64,000 nt of DNA from Sordaria brevicollis (lineage: Eukaryota > Ascomycota > Sordariomycetes > Sordariales > Sordariaceae), in NCBI GenBank assembly GCA_033439795.1, contig JAUTDP010000012.1:2290151-2354150 (forward strand). The letters run 5' to 3'. Each line of letters opens with the position of its first letter. Position 1 is the stretch's first letter. A program made the translations under genes and the position numbers. Below, one piece after another: positions 39,351-50,606 of this stretch. Under the pieces are notes generated by a model. It had not been told where the DNA came from. It worked only from the letters and a program-made list of their open reading frames with translations, and did no database searches.

Positions 39351-41978
39351 CCCTACCCGAAAAGCCGACCAAAAGTGTAGGGGAATACAAATTCGAGATG
39401 GCGAAACGGAAAATTCGTTGACTTGGCTGGCGACTTCGATGAGACTGGCGGTGCACCGCGGACACGGAGGGCCGTTGAGTTGCTGACCACGAGGGGGGGT
39501 GGGGCAGGGTGGTTTCCTTATACATTCGGGTTTTGTCCTTTCGTCAAAGGATAATTCGATAATGGGCACGTCCGAGTAAGTCCTTCAAGTTTGGCTCTTC
39601 CCATCAGAGCCCACAGCCAACGTCCGTCTTGTCACTATCTCCCATGCCCCCGGGAGATGTTACGAGACGGATTCCCCACCAGGACAAGGCACACTGGGAT
39701 GAGCTTGACGGTTCCGCCTCTAGGCATCCCGACACAGCCTTGTGTGGTGTATGATAGTGACAGACGGATCCGTCCCCTTCAGAGACGGATTCTTCTCCTA
39801 ATAAATCATTCATTATCTACCACCAGAAGTTCTTGCTCCCGGACGGCGGCCGCATGATACCGATCATAGTAGCACGGACGACCAGCCCAGACCAATCTCG
39901 ACCGAGTACGAGACTTACTGGCAGAGTCGTGAAGAAGAACGTCAACGCACGCGAGCAATTTGCCCAAACTCTTCAGCGCTCGCGCGAGCCTCGGCTTTTT
40001 GCCGAGCTCGGAGTCAACCCAAAACACAACGGACGGGGACCTAATCTCCAAGATGAGCACGCAGGATCTGACCGAAGGGGTGGGCAGTCATCCACCAACG
40101 CTTCATCGAACAAGCCCGCGGCAGGTGAACCATGCTGGCAGGCTGTTCTTTCCTGTATTCAAATGTCTCTATCATCAAGGCAACCCAAAACCCGCAGCAA
40201 CAACGATGTAATAACTTTATGAACAGACAAAGGGATGCATACCTACGCCATTGTTCGATAGCAAAGTGGCTCCTGGTGAGCAGCTGCGTCCAGAATTAGT
40301 CTTTTTCGGCCAGGTCGTTTCGTCTGATATCCAGGAAAAGAGATGAAGACTGCGGTGAAATAATTTCTGGATACATTACAAACTAATTGGAAGTGTTATC
40401 TACCCAAATCCGTTTGTTCACATACCTCATTTCATCCAAACTTCCTGTCCATCTCCAGATATGCGCTCTCTCTTACAGCCTCTCCAATCTCTTCGTTCTA
40501 CATCAGATGGATAGGTACTATCTCTCCCGTGCAGTGCAAAAGGGAGATTGTGTGTGCTGGCTGGACTTACGTTTCTCCCTTCTTTCTACGAGATCTTCGA
40601 GGCCAAGATTGGTGGTGGTGGCTATGGCAGGGTCGTATATTTAGAAACACGACGACGAAACCAACCGCAAAAAAGCAATGGAACCCCCCCCCTGATAGCC
40701 ATCCAATCGACCGTTGAAAACGCCAACGGATCAGTTTGAGAGTACCAACTATCTCTTGGCCAGCTGAGAGGAGGGGGCCGATGAGGAGAAGGAGGAAGGG
40801 ATGGTGATGAAGGCGAAATCGCGATGCTGGGAACGAAGGATATCACGGCTCGATGGATGCAAAGGCACCATGAGCATGGTAAATCTGAGCCGCCCGGGCG
40901 AGAGAAACGGGACCTGACCGAGCGGAGTTCCTGCCCTGGCCGGTCCGGGCCGAAGAGCGGGCCATAGAAACCGCCGGAACAGAAGACGACAAGGCCATGT
41001 GCCTCAATATGATCTTGGTCCCGCCTGCTCCAGCTTCTCGCTCAAGACATCCATTGGGCACTCGATGTTGTCAGCCACGATGCCGATTCATCGGCAAGGC
41101 TTCCGTACCGACGTCGTCAAAAAGCTTATCAGATTGGATTTCGATGGGGGGTCTTTCGTACATGTACGCCATATTTGACACCAGACCCGGACAATTTGCC
41201 GCCTTCCAACCGGTTCGACATGGTGCACTGGGTATACCTAGGCGGGACCAGTAAGTATCATAGGACCAGAGATGAAGCACCAAAAGGAACAGGAAAGATC
41301 AATCTCCTCTTGGTTCCTCGTGGTCCTTTTCCCATCCCCGGACCCTCAGATGAACTCTCCAGAAGCTCTTCTTCCGGCCCTTCTAGTCTTCTTCCTTTCG
41401 TCTCTGCGCCGCTGAGATCCTCTCCTGATCCCGAACCCTGGACCAATCCCGGCCCAATCCCGGTCCAAGGCTTGAGACCACGGACGAGGAGTAGCCCAAC
41501 GGCAAAGAGAGAGAGAGAACCGGTGGTTGAGATGGCAGTGCATGTTTGGGCATGGTCGGTCACGACCACATTTGTCTTAACCAAGAAGAAGAAGTGAGGG
41601 GTGAGCGGCAAGTGGAATTGGGGGATGAGCCAGCCGAAGGATGAAGTCGACAGGATAAGGAGAAAGGGGCTAAGGAGGCATAGAAAGAGAGGAAGGCAAG
41701 GTTAGCCAAAGATAACGCGGGACAAAGAGAGAGATCACTGGATTGTCTGTGAATCAGACACTTGCATGGGAGACAATATCAACCAGTTAGGCAGGCTATG
41801 CATGCCCTGAAAGGATAACGACCTTGATCTTGATATGTATATACCACACTCCCGTCCTGGTTTCTGTGTATTCCTGCTGATGTTTTTTTTCCTGTTTATG
41901 ACCTTTTGTTTAACGGCAATGATCCCATCCCTTGCGTTGTTGATTTTCCATATAACCACTAGCTAGCTAGCTAGCTGG
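39351..41978. other. Gene-poor region with a weak kinase-like relic
   Basis: 2.6 kb without an intact gene. A + strand frame at about 40,575-40,720 contains YEIFEAKIGGGGYGRVV followed by LIAIQST, resembling a protein-kinase glycine loop but ending at a stop with no kinase body. The rest shows only short shadow frames. Confidence 0.45.
41959..41976. repeat. (CTAG)n tetranucleotide repeat
   Basis: Four and a half perfect CTAG units immediately downstream of the stop codon of the small membrane protein gene. Confidence 0.88.
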
Positions 41979-42454
41979 TTACTTATCCTGCCTCACGTTA
42001 TTGTACTCCTGATCGTGTTGCTGCTGTCGTTGGTGGATTTGTTCTCTTGTCATTTTCTATAGTGTCATGAAAGTCAGTCAGCGGTTTGGTTAGTAAGGAA
42101 CATCTCTGCCATATGAAACCGCAGAGCAAAAAAACAGAGTAGAGAGAATGAATGAACTGCGTAAATGGCAAGTTTATTGTGGAAAAAGAAACTAGGGCTT
42201 TGCTTGGTGTTTGAAAGCCGTGTTAAACTGAAGCAAGCGGCGATATAGTCCCGTTTCTCCCCGCAGCAGGCATGGAAGTGTTAAAGGAGTGGAAGAGAAG
42301 AAAGACATACAGCATTAACCTTAGCAGCCTGAATCGAGTGTCTGGTATACGCAAACAAGACCCAAGCCATGGTAAAGGCTGCCAGAGGCGCCATTACGGT
42401 CTGTAGTTGTTTCCATGAAAATGTAAGCGGGAGTGTCCTCGTCGTTGCCATCAT
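41979..42454 (-). CDS. Small single-helix membrane protein, 73 residues
   Basis: Two exons (42454-42311 and 42056-41979) flank a 254-bp intron with donor GTATGT and acceptor CTATAG. The joined frame is 73 residues: a short N-terminus with FSWKQLQTV, one hydrophobic helix (MAPLAAFTMAWVLFAY, about 21-36), then a basic, Gln-rich tail ending YNNVRQDK. The helix followed by Arg/Lys suits a mitochondrial or ER membrane protein, but I recognise no named family. The start is the first of two adjacent ATGs. An upstream ATG at 42,524 opens a different 67-codon frame that overlaps this start, so either it is a uORF or the transcript begins downstream of it. Both exons are too short to stand out as frames. 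Confidence 0.55.
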
Positions 42455-43287
42455 CGGCCATCGTAGATCCGGAATGGACTATGGATCGGCTAACCTTGGG
42501 GTTGATGTTTCTTGATGTCTTCATTTTGGGCAGTGGTCAATGTTTTGGCGATTGAATATCTTTTATTTTATCGATGGAGAGAAAACCACAATTGTTTAAT
42601 GAGAACAAGAAGATCTTGGGTGTGCGCGTTGTTGGTATATCGGCGAGTGATGAGGTGATGTTTTTGGCTTCAGGTTGTTGTATCGTTCGAGGTTTCTTCC
42701 GCTACCACTGTCACTATCGTACTATAGGACTGCCATAGGTGGACCGAGCGTCTTTCCCGGTTGCCGGCTGGGGGGCCGAGTAACGAGAGCCTTCTTCAAC
42801 ACTCCTGCTTCCTGAGACCGCAACAATGTACGTTTGCAGTTTGATTGAGTAGTCTTTTGCATCAAGAGTTTCATATTTAGATGGTGTAGAAAGGGACAAG
42901 ATGGTTGATTACACTCCTAGACGACCGAGGATTCGCTATCCCGGTGAGCACCACAAGCTATCTCTGACAGCAAGAACTAGATCAAGCAAAAGTATGCTTA
43001 ACATAAGACTATATATGCTCGCTATACCGGTTATACCAAATGTATATATATATGATGATGAAGAATCCCGAGTACCAGTACCGCCCTTCCGGGGTATCGC
43101 AATGTGATGTGATCGATCCTATCTTGCCTTTGCCGCGCCAGTTTCCCGTTCCGCTTTCCCCGTCTCCATGTGCGTGTATGTGTATGTTCGCTTCGCGCTA
43201 TATGTAAAACTACATATGTATATCCAACTTTTCTCTTACCAAAAGGTCTCAAGACATGCGAGTATCCTTTGAAACCAGTGTATGGCT
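42455..43287. other. Intergenic region between two minus-strand genes
   Basis: 833 bp holding the 3' UTR of the carrier gene and the promoter of the small membrane protein. A short (TA)n-like stretch lies near 43,040-43,052. No further feature. Confidence 0.5.
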
Positions 43288-44745
43288 CTAGCTGCTGGAA
43301 ATCTCGGGCCTTTCAGGTTTCTCGAGAGGCTCGGGCTTCACGGCCGTAACCTCCGCTACCCTGGCCAGCTTCTCCTTTCCTTGCTTCCTCGCCTGCTTCA
43401 GGTTGTCCATCACGTACTCGTACGTAAGCATGGTGACGGTTGCCGCGGGGACAGCCCTCATCATGTTGGTTCCCATACCAGCGTAAAACGCCCTCCAACC
43501 CTCCTCCTTAAGGATCGTCTTGAAGGTGCTGATAACGCCTCTGTACTTGGGCGCTGATGTAGCCAGCTGCTTCGCCTCAGCACCGCCGTTCTTGGACGCA
43601 ATTCCCAAACCCTGCAAGTGCTCCTGTCCCGGAATCGGCTTGCGCTGTGTTTGCAGCCTCGTCCTAATGACCTCGTGGGGATATGTCGCGCTGCTGGCGA
43701 GAATCTTGGAGAGGACGGAGGCGGCAAAGGTTCCCAGAAAGCTTTGCTTGCCGTTCTGGTCGCTGGCTGCACCGCCCATGCCCTGTCCAGTAAACTTGGT
43801 CTTGAGGAACTCGTAGGCGGGGAATTGGACAGCCACGTGAGTAAGACCCAGAAGGGCAGGTGTCAATCCGGAGTAAAAGGAGAGGATGCCCTCGGTGGTG
43901 TACATCTTGCGCGCGGCATCGAACGTGGACTTGTAGTGCCAAGGGGAGTGCATCGACGGGCGGACCGTGGGGGTGTTGGACTCCCGGGGGTGAAGCGAGA
44001 GCTGGGAACCGTCGTGCGATGCTGATTGGGACATCAGTCTCGTCTTAATGACCCATATTGGGTTTGTCGCAATGGTACTGCTGCCGCCAGCAATGATGGA
44101 TGAGCCAAAGTTTACCACAACCTGCTGGTCTGTCGCATATGTTAGCATTGTGCCTCCTCGCAGCCGTATAGACGGTGAATACATACCAGAATATTCGCCT
44201 AGCCATAGCTTGCTCTTGTTGTAGACCGTAAACCAGACGGCCCAAGTAGGCAAGTAGCCCATAATTATGGGACCCAAACCCCTATACATGCCGCGAATAC
44301 CCTCATGCTTCCATATTACGTTTGCCGTGCCTATCAAGCCATTGTACATCCTGGGCTGGCCCACACGTTGATTCGCGCCCTGCGCTTGCAACTTGGTCTT
44401 AATGACGTCCAGCGGACAGGTCACCACGCCCGACATGAAGCCTCCCACTGCGCCGGCGAGCGCATTGAACTGCGAATCCGAAGCGTGAACCGCCCATCTT
44501 TCGAGGCCCGTTATCCGGTTGGGGTCTTGCATTGGGTCGGCCGGCGCTGTGTCTGCTGTCTTTTCCTTTGTTATGTCGTGCCCAGCTGTTGTTGTCTCGA
44601 GCTCTTCGGTCACCGAGTTGGCGGGCGCAACAAGCGTGGCGGGTGGCCTAGCGCCTGTCAAGGAGCGCACTCCATATTCTGCTGCCGAACTCGCGGAATC
44701 TGGTGCAGAGTGGGAGATGTGGTGTTGGGTTTCTAGATTAGACAT
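43288..44745 (-). CDS. Mitochondrial carrier, NAD+ transporter-like (YIA6/YEA6 type)
   Basis: Exons 44745-44187 and 44129-43288 around a 57-bp intron give 466 residues. Three Solcar repeats each show the carrier signature: PLDVIKTKL at about 111, PIWVIKTRL in the second repeat and PHEVIRTRL in the third. The first repeat with LPTWAVWFTVYNKSK resembles yeast Yia6/Yea6 and plant NDT carriers, which import NAD+ across the inner membrane; pyrimidine or folate carriers are the nearest alternatives. The start is the first in-frame ATG (MSNLETQHH); the frame stays open 127 codons upstream but begins only at a GTG. The N-terminal 80 residues and a loop of about 40 residues in repeat two are extra. 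The intron has no stop and is a multiple of three. Confidence 0.83.
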   Translation of the reverse strand: MSNLETQHHISHSAPDSASSAAEYGVRSLTGARPPATLVAPANSVTEELETTTAGHDITKEKTADTAPADPMQDPNRITGLERWAVHASDSQFNALAGAVGGFMSGVVTCPLDVIKTKLQAQGANQRVGQPRMYNGLIGTANVIWKHEGIRGMYRGLGPIIMGYLPTWAVWFTVYNKSKLWLGEYSGMYSPSIRLRGGTMLTYATDQQVVVNFGSSIIAGGSSTIATNPIWVIKTRLMSQSASHDGSQLSLHPRESNTPTVRPSMHSPWHYKSTFDAARKMYTTEGILSFYSGLTPALLGLTHVAVQFPAYEFLKTKFTGQGMGGAASDQNGKQSFLGTFAASVLSKILASSATYPHEVIRTRLQTQRKPIPGQEHLQGLGIASKNGGAEAKQLATSAPKYRGVISTFKTILKEEGWRAFYAGMGTNMMRAVPAATVTMLTYEYVMDNLKQARKQGKEKLARVAEVTAVKPEPLEKPERPEISSS

Positions 44746-46605
44746 GCCGCTACCCTCCTCTCGACTCGAGTCGTCGGAACTGGGACTGCTGCTTGAGAAT
44801 CGAGACGACGCAGGGGAGCGGGTAGAGACGGTGGATTGATGCGTCTTCTTTGTTGTTGGTCGAGGGGTCTCTGCTGGTCGCAGTAACTCAGAGACCCCGG
44901 GGCAATCGGTGACTCGTGATGCCGCCGTAGTGTCGGAAAAGAGGATGGAAGTGTGACTGTGATTTCCGAATTTGTTGCTAGAGTGTTTGGCTTGTGATTC
45001 TCTTTCTTGTTCCTGATGTTCCCGGCTTGGGGGAATTGCAACAAGCCGTACTAGCGCGGGTGCGGGGAAGAGGCTTCGCTTGGGGGGAGACTGTGACTGA
45101 GTCGAAGACCGAGGTGTTGATAACACGAGTATTCAGCAATATCACCGTTCGTCCGTGAGGCTCGGGGCAGCCGGATTTTTGCGTAGAAAAGAGGCCCTGG
45201 CGCTGATCCTTGGATTCTGAAAGTTGGAGGAAGTCTCTTTTTCGCAATTGGAGACCGGATTTCGTCGTATTCGAGCACACGAGCAGGCTGCTTAGCAAAG
45301 AGCTAGTTCGTTGAGTGTGGGGGAGAAGTCCCGTCTCTATCAAAGAAAGGGTTTCTTGGCAAAAGGAAGAGATGGAAGGTGGTGGTGGTTCTCAACAAAA
45401 GTGGAAGCTACAATCTTCTTATTCTCAGAACAGCAACTTCCTTGTGTGCGAAACTAATGCCGGACTGAGGCCGAGGATGGAGATGGTATCATGTAGATAT
45501 GTATCTTGAACTAGAGGTATGTACAGAAGGAGTAACTAGAAGCAGCAAACCAACGGCAATGACGGCGGGGGACGCGGATGCCAATTATGGTTACCAATTA
45601 TGTCACCTCACTGATTGTCCACTGAGGTGCCAAACAGCTACAGGAGTAGAGTACCCGTGACTGCCGTTATGAGACTCCAACAAGAGCAATTCCGGATGCG
45701 CTGGGTGTTGCCTCGAATTTCCCATCCGAGTCATGAACATAATGGAGAGTCGAAAAAAGGGTTCATTGCGGAGATGGCACGTGTTTTGCTTCAGACGGGC
45801 AAAAGTGTTTGAAAAGTGTTCAGACAATCATGTGTTTGTCGGCTCCCAAGAGTCTCAAGGAGTCCAGATGAAAAGAACACAAGAACCCCAGAATATGGAA
45901 AAAGAGATGATATCAGTCGAGATCCAGTTTCACTGCAGCAAAGCAGAACGCCAGTGCCCGTCACGAAGTAACCTCACCTACCCTGGGGCTTCCACTGCCA
46001 CAGCGGGAGCTTGCGGTTTTGTCACAAAGCCAGCCAGCCCGTCGCCCGTCGCGAAAAAGAGCGGCAGTGGCCCTGGGCGTCGGCTCCAATTCAAGACCCA
46101 CCACGGCCCATTACCTCATTTCTGGCTTGGCATCTTTGATAAGAGCAAGAAGTAAGAACCAACGGTTAACCCAAACCCTTGCCAAGATCTTTTTGGTCTG
46201 TTCCTATCCTTCTAGAGGGCCTGAGCTTTGAGGCATCAACAAATCACACCCCTCAGACACGGCTTTTCCCGGAGAGACGGGACTGAAGCTCAAAGTTGAG
46301 AGTGCACGGAGCACCCGGAGCTTCTGTTAAACTCACAAGCAGTGCCAATCGGAAAGTGGACAGTGCGCTCTTCCGCACTGCCAGTGCCCCCGGCTGGCTG
46401 CCGTGGCTGACTTTCGCGGGAGTGCTGATTTGCGGGTCGCGGCAATTTGTTAGCTCTCGCTTGTTCCGACCTCTCTGCTGCTTGCGATCTTGAATCTTTG
46501 ACCTTGGTGTTTCAAGCTTGTGCTTTGACGACAAGAGAGTAGACGACTCTATCACCGACTAACCTAACCCCCGGTCGACCACATCCATCCTCAACATCCA
46601 TCACC
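44746..46605. promoter_or_regulatory. Divergent promoter region, NAD+ carrier and QCR7
   Basis: 1.86 kb between divergent start codons of two nuclear genes for mitochondrial proteins. A Ser-rich open frame without ATG runs from 44,746 to about 45,126 and is probably 5' leader. No other gene seen. Confidence 0.5.
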
Positions 46606-47276
46606 ATGTCTGCCCCTTCTCTTGCTCAGGCCGTCGCTAAGCGCGGCTGGCTCTCCAAGATGCTCAAGCCCGTTGCTTCTTGGTACACCAATGCCGCCGG
46701 CTACCGTCAGATGGGTCTCCGGTGAGTTCTTGTTGTCTTTGTTTATACTTCGATGGCCAGCCTGTGGTTTGGTCTGGTCCGGTCCGGGACCCATGTGACG
46801 TAGACCTAGCTTGAGATGTCTACCTATGTCGACCATCATCGCATCTCGTCCTACACCCAGCCATATATCTCTCCTCGACCCGGCTCTGCCTTAATGGCTT
46901 CCCTACCTCCCCGCCGACCGATATCTTCCTCCTACCTCCTCCTCCTCCTCCTCGAGATGGGCCACCTACACTCAATCACTTATGCGACACGCCCAATGAC
47001 TAACTCCCATACCCCAACAGCGCCGACGACCTCATCTCCGAGGAGAACGAGACCGTCCTCGCCGCCCTCAAGCGCCTGACCCCCAAGGAGTCGTACGACC
47101 GCATCTACCGCATCCGCCGCGCCACCCAGCTCTCCCTCACCCACAAGCTCCTGCCCAAGAACGAGTGGACCACCCAGGAGGAGGACGTCCCCTACCTCCG
47201 CCCCCTCATCGACCAGATCGAGGCCGAGGCCGCCGAGAAGGCCGCTCTCGACACCCTTACCATTGTCAAGAACTAA
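46606..47276 (+). CDS. qcr7: Cytochrome bc1 complex subunit 7 (QCR7, 14-kDa protein)
   Basis: Exons 46606-46721 and 47021-47276 with a 299-bp intron (donor GTGAGT, branch ACTAAC, acceptor CAACAG) encode 123 residues, the family's usual size. It is a matrix-side subunit of respiratory complex III that contacts cytochrome b early in assembly. Visible family traits are WYTNAAGYRQMGLRADDL, then RLTPKESYDRIYRIRRATQLS and LLPKNEWTTQEEDVPYLRPLI. There is no cleavable presequence, as expected. The intron splits an Arg codon at the start of the conserved RADDL. Confidence 0.95.
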
Positions 47277-48275
47277 GCGCGTCACTTAATCGGCTTGCTT
47301 AGGGGAAGGAACAGTGGGGGAAAAGGGAGGAAAAGGAAGGGGAAGGGGTTTTCAGACCTGTGGTGGGTGGAACCGGCCGAAACGATTCGATTTTGGAAGC
47401 TAGGACACGCCCTACTGCTAGGAAATGGAAAACCGAAGATACCAAAGTCAATAAAGTGGATGCGCGCAAAAAATCTCGTCAATCTGGAACCCGGAACCTT
47501 CGACATACTTGATGCCCAGACTTTGCTTTTCTGGAGACTGGGAAGGATGGAAGCGAAAGGAAACGCAGAAAAAGGTGGACGAGCCTGGTTTGGTTGAGGG
47601 TTTGCGACTGGCAACAGGCGCGTTCTTAGGACCCGCGGATGCATCCCTTTGAGTGTTGAGTGAGGGAGTAGTGGAGGTGATGAAGACCGTTGGAGAAAAG
47701 ACTACCTATAAAACTAGAAATGGGCAAAATAGACTTTATCCTGGGTTTTGAACAGAGAAGGACGGAAAGGGGTTGTTTAGATGGTAGTAGTCGTGTAGTG
47801 TTGATGTACGTTGAATGAGTGTATGAATTGTATATGAGACCTAACTCCGCTCAATGCCTATATAAACTGTACTACTACAGGAAAGCCTGGTTGCGTATCA
47901 TTTTCCGCCAAGGAGTTAAGAGAAGAGCCATGAATGTAACGATCACCTGCCCTTACGAGTTCTTTACATCCAGTTATAGCTAAACCAAGGGGCGACAGCA
48001 CACAAGGGCTTGGACGGAAGAATAGAACGATAAAGAATATCAAGATATGAATATCACAATGGAGCAATAGGATGTAGTCCAAAACATGAGTATCAGTGAA
48101 AGAGGATAGCTTTTTTCTACTAGCCAAGTTCCCGCTCTATATGCCTGTCACTTGAAGAATCCTATAACCTTGCACCCATCGAAGTCTATACTCCAAGCAG
48201 CAGATAGCAGCCATGAGCAAATGCTAAACCACCTCTCCTTGAGCACTACCCCATGAGTTACGACATAAGGCACTT
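47277..48275. other. Convergent 3' intergenic region
   Basis: One kilobase between QCR7 and the REX3-like gene. Contains 3' UTRs only; no coding frame with support. Confidence 0.55.
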
Positions 48276-48404
48276 CTAAGCCTCACCTAACTCTTCCTCC
48301 TCTTCTTCCGTTCCATCACCCCTCGTGTTCTTCATCTCCTTTACCTCAACCACCGCTTCAATTCCTCCCTCAACCATCCTATTCCCATCCACAGTCAAGG
48401 CCTT
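48276..48404 (-). other. In-frame post-stop duplicate of the REX3 tail
   Basis: Directly after the TAG stop of the exonuclease gene the same frame stays open for 42 codons to a second TAG at 48,276-48,278. It reads TVDG...GGIEA...EVKEMKNTRGDGTEEEEELGEA, closely paralleling the protein's own last 45 residues (LTVEGIEA...EVQETKTKRKTRDGTEEGELVEV). This looks like a tandem duplication of the C-terminal coding tail, placed outside the CDS by one stop codon. Confidence 0.7.
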
Positions 48405-50606
48405 CTAAACCTCAACCAACTCCCCCTCCTCCGTTCCATCCCTCGTCTTCCTTTTGGTCTTGGTCTCCTGCACCTCAGCAACCGTAGCCCCCATACTACC
48501 TTCGGCCTCAATCCCCTCAACCGTCAACTTACCCTTTCCCTCTTCCTCTTTCCCATCCTCACCTTTCACACCAGAACCAGGGCTCTTAGCACCCTTAACA
48601 CCCATAGACACCGGCGCCACAAACACCCCATTCACCAAAGTCCACCCCTCCCTCCTCATCCTCGCCCACCTCTTCTCAACCTGATACCTCACCAACTCCC
48701 CCGCCGCCCTCGCATCTTCCGCGCTGTCATGGCCCAGTAACTTCCCACCCGCTACCCCATCATCTGCATCTGGCTCAACTTGGATAGCCTTGTTGAGATA
48801 CCGCTCCATTAACATTTTCAGACCGTGACGATAAGGAAGTAATCTCTTGTGGGGGAAAAGCAAGACGGTGTCGATGAGAGTGGGATGACAAATGCGCATG
48901 GCGTTGAGATCGTTTTCTAGGCCGTGACCTATGAGGGGGGTGGTGGGGGAGATGAGACTGAATAGTAGGTCGCGGGCGACGGAGAGGGAGGGGACCATTT
49001 TGAGGATTTTGCGCTGGCCTGGTTGTGGCGCGGGGGGCGTGGGAAGGGAGGAGGAGGAGGAGGAAGAAGAAGGATCGAGAGGAGCGACGGGTTTCCATGC
49101 CTCGGCGTTGGCGATGTCCTCTGGCCAGACTCCCGAAAAACGAGAGTTAAGATCGAGGATCTCGCCCATTGGTCGGACCAAAATGTCGAGGAGTTCTTTC
49201 CCGTTGGGCCAGTCGACGGCTGTCACGCGGACTAGTTCGAGGCCGTGGACTGTGTAGCACATCTCGCAGTCGAAGCAGACGGCGCGATCCTCGGGCACGG
49301 AAGGGTTTACGGGGGTTTCCATGAAGGGCACGATGGTCGCTAGACGGGCGGGAGATTTGACGACGAAGACGTGGTTAGCAGAGCTTGTGCAGCCAGTTGA
49401 GTCGCCGGCTGTCTGCTTGCAACAGCGGTAGGTCCGTTCTTGTTGACCGGTGCTGGCGCTGTTCGGGTTGCGCTCGGGGTAGAGGAGCTTGCCCCAGTGG
49501 TAAGTGCAGGGACCGCCGGTGGTGAGGGCGCCGTCTTCTTCGCGACGGCCGGGGAAGACTTGGAAACGCTGGGTGCAGCGGTCGCATGTTTCCCAGCCCA
49601 TGGCGGCCTCGACGCCCTCGCGCGCCTTCTTGATTTCCTCCTCCGATGGCGGCTTGGGGACGTAGCCGTGCTGAGCGAGTTCGGAGATGGAGGTGAGCAT
49701 ATACGGTAGGAAGGCGACCTCTTCTTTCGGTGTAAGGCCTGTGTTAATCTCCCTAGGGGGACCAAGAAGGGCCTGCTTCTTAGACGTGGCATCGGTCGCA
49801 GCGGCCTTGCGTTCCTCCTCCTTCTTGATCTCGGCAAGACGCTCGGCCTTCCATTGCTCGGGCTTCATCTTCTTGTAGCCCATGATGGTGTTCTTGATGA
49901 CCATGTTATAGACGGACGGGTTCTCCATCGCGAGCTTCTCCTCTTTGTCCAGAGAAAGCCATATTAGCTCTTGCGTGGTGAGCACGAGCTTCTTGCTTTC
50001 CGCATCTTTGCCAGCAGCCTTTTCCACCTCCTTGTTCAGACGGACGAATTGTTCGTGTAGCATGGTCAATGCCCTGAAGCGAAACTCGAAAGTAGCAGGA
50101 GCCACACCCTTGAGCATGCGCGGGTTGAGAGTCTCGATCTTCCGAGGGGCTTCTGCTTTCCGGACGGGAACCTTCTTCTCGGCTGTATTTTTGGGTGTTG
50201 AATCAGTTTGTGACGAGGTAGTTGCTGATTTGGTTGCTGGGGTTGTAGGAGCGGCAGACGGAGCCGACTGAACAGACAAAACGGTTGGCTTCCGACCCAA
50301 TGGCGGGGGCGACACAGGTTTCTTGGCCGTCACAGGCTCCGGGTTTGGCTTCTCGGGCTCCGTCGCTGTTGATACGGTGCTCTGGGTAGGTTCCTCCGTT
50401 GACAACTTGCGACGCTTTCGCGGATTGCCATCTTCGTCTGGGCTGTCGTGTTTGGCCGCCGTTGTCGTTGTCGTTGCCGTTGCCGGTGCCGTTGCCGGGG
50501 CAGCCGGCTTCTGGTTCCAGCTGTGTTTAAAGGCACAGTCGGGCTTGGTGCACCTGTCGCCATCCGGGCAAGGGATCGACCTCAAATTCTGTAAAACCGT
50601 CTCCAT
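48405..50606 (-). CDS. rex3: RNA exonuclease REX3-like (DEDDh, with N-terminal Cys/His motif)
   Basis: Intronless, 733 residues from the ATG of METVLQNLRS; the frame is open 75 codons upstream but starts only at GTG. Rex3-type enzymes trim 3' ends of RNase MRP RNA and other small RNAs. An N-terminal zinc-like motif CPDGDRCTKPDCAFKH lies at about 13-28. A Ser/Thr/Ala/Pro-rich linker fills residues 30-200. A central Cys/His region includes WETCDRCTQRF and TYRCCKQ. The DEDDh exonuclease is at about 465-690: CFDCEMCYT (Exo I), GHGLENDLNAM (Exo II), HDSAEDARAA (Exo III, His-x4-Asp). A disordered Glu/Lys-rich tail follows. REX1/REX4 paralogues are the alternative; the N-terminal motif favours REX3. 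Confidence 0.88.
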   Translation of the reverse strand: METVLQNLRSIPCPDGDRCTKPDCAFKHSWNQKPAAPATAPATATTTTTAAKHDSPDEDGNPRKRRKLSTEEPTQSTVSTATEPEKPNPEPVTAKKPVSPPPLGRKPTVLSVQSAPSAAPTTPATKSATTSSQTDSTPKNTAEKKVPVRKAEAPRKIETLNPRMLKGVAPATFEFRFRALTMLHEQFVRLNKEVEKAAGKDAESKKLVLTTQELIWLSLDKEEKLAMENPSVYNMVIKNTIMGYKKMKPEQWKAERLAEIKKEEERKAAATDATSKKQALLGPPREINTGLTPKEEVAFLPYMLTSISELAQHGYVPKPPSEEEIKKAREGVEAAMGWETCDRCTQRFQVFPGRREEDGALTTGGPCTYHWGKLLYPERNPNSASTGQQERTYRCCKQTAGDSTGCTSSANHVFVVKSPARLATIVPFMETPVNPSVPEDRAVCFDCEMCYTVHGLELVRVTAVDWPNGKELLDILVRPMGEILDLNSRFSGVWPEDIANAEAWKPVAPLDPSSSSSSSSLPTPPAPQPGQRKILKMVPSLSVARDLLFSLISPTTPLIGHGLENDLNAMRICHPTLIDTVLLFPHKRLLPYRHGLKMLMERYLNKAIQVEPDADDGVAGGKLLGHDSAEDARAAGELVRYQVEKRWARMRREGWTLVNGVFVAPVSMGVKGAKSPGSGVKGEDGKEEEGKGKLTVEGIEAEGSMGATVAEVQETKTKRKTRDGTEEGELVEV

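Noticed and set aside
39276..39569. 97-codon minus frame as first exon of the frameshifted gene
   Set aside because: It starts at GTG and no reasonable intron joins it to the next segment in frame.
44746..45126. N-terminal extension of the mitochondrial carrier by 127 residues
   Set aside because: The frame is open but its only initiator is GTG; the first ATG is at 44,745.
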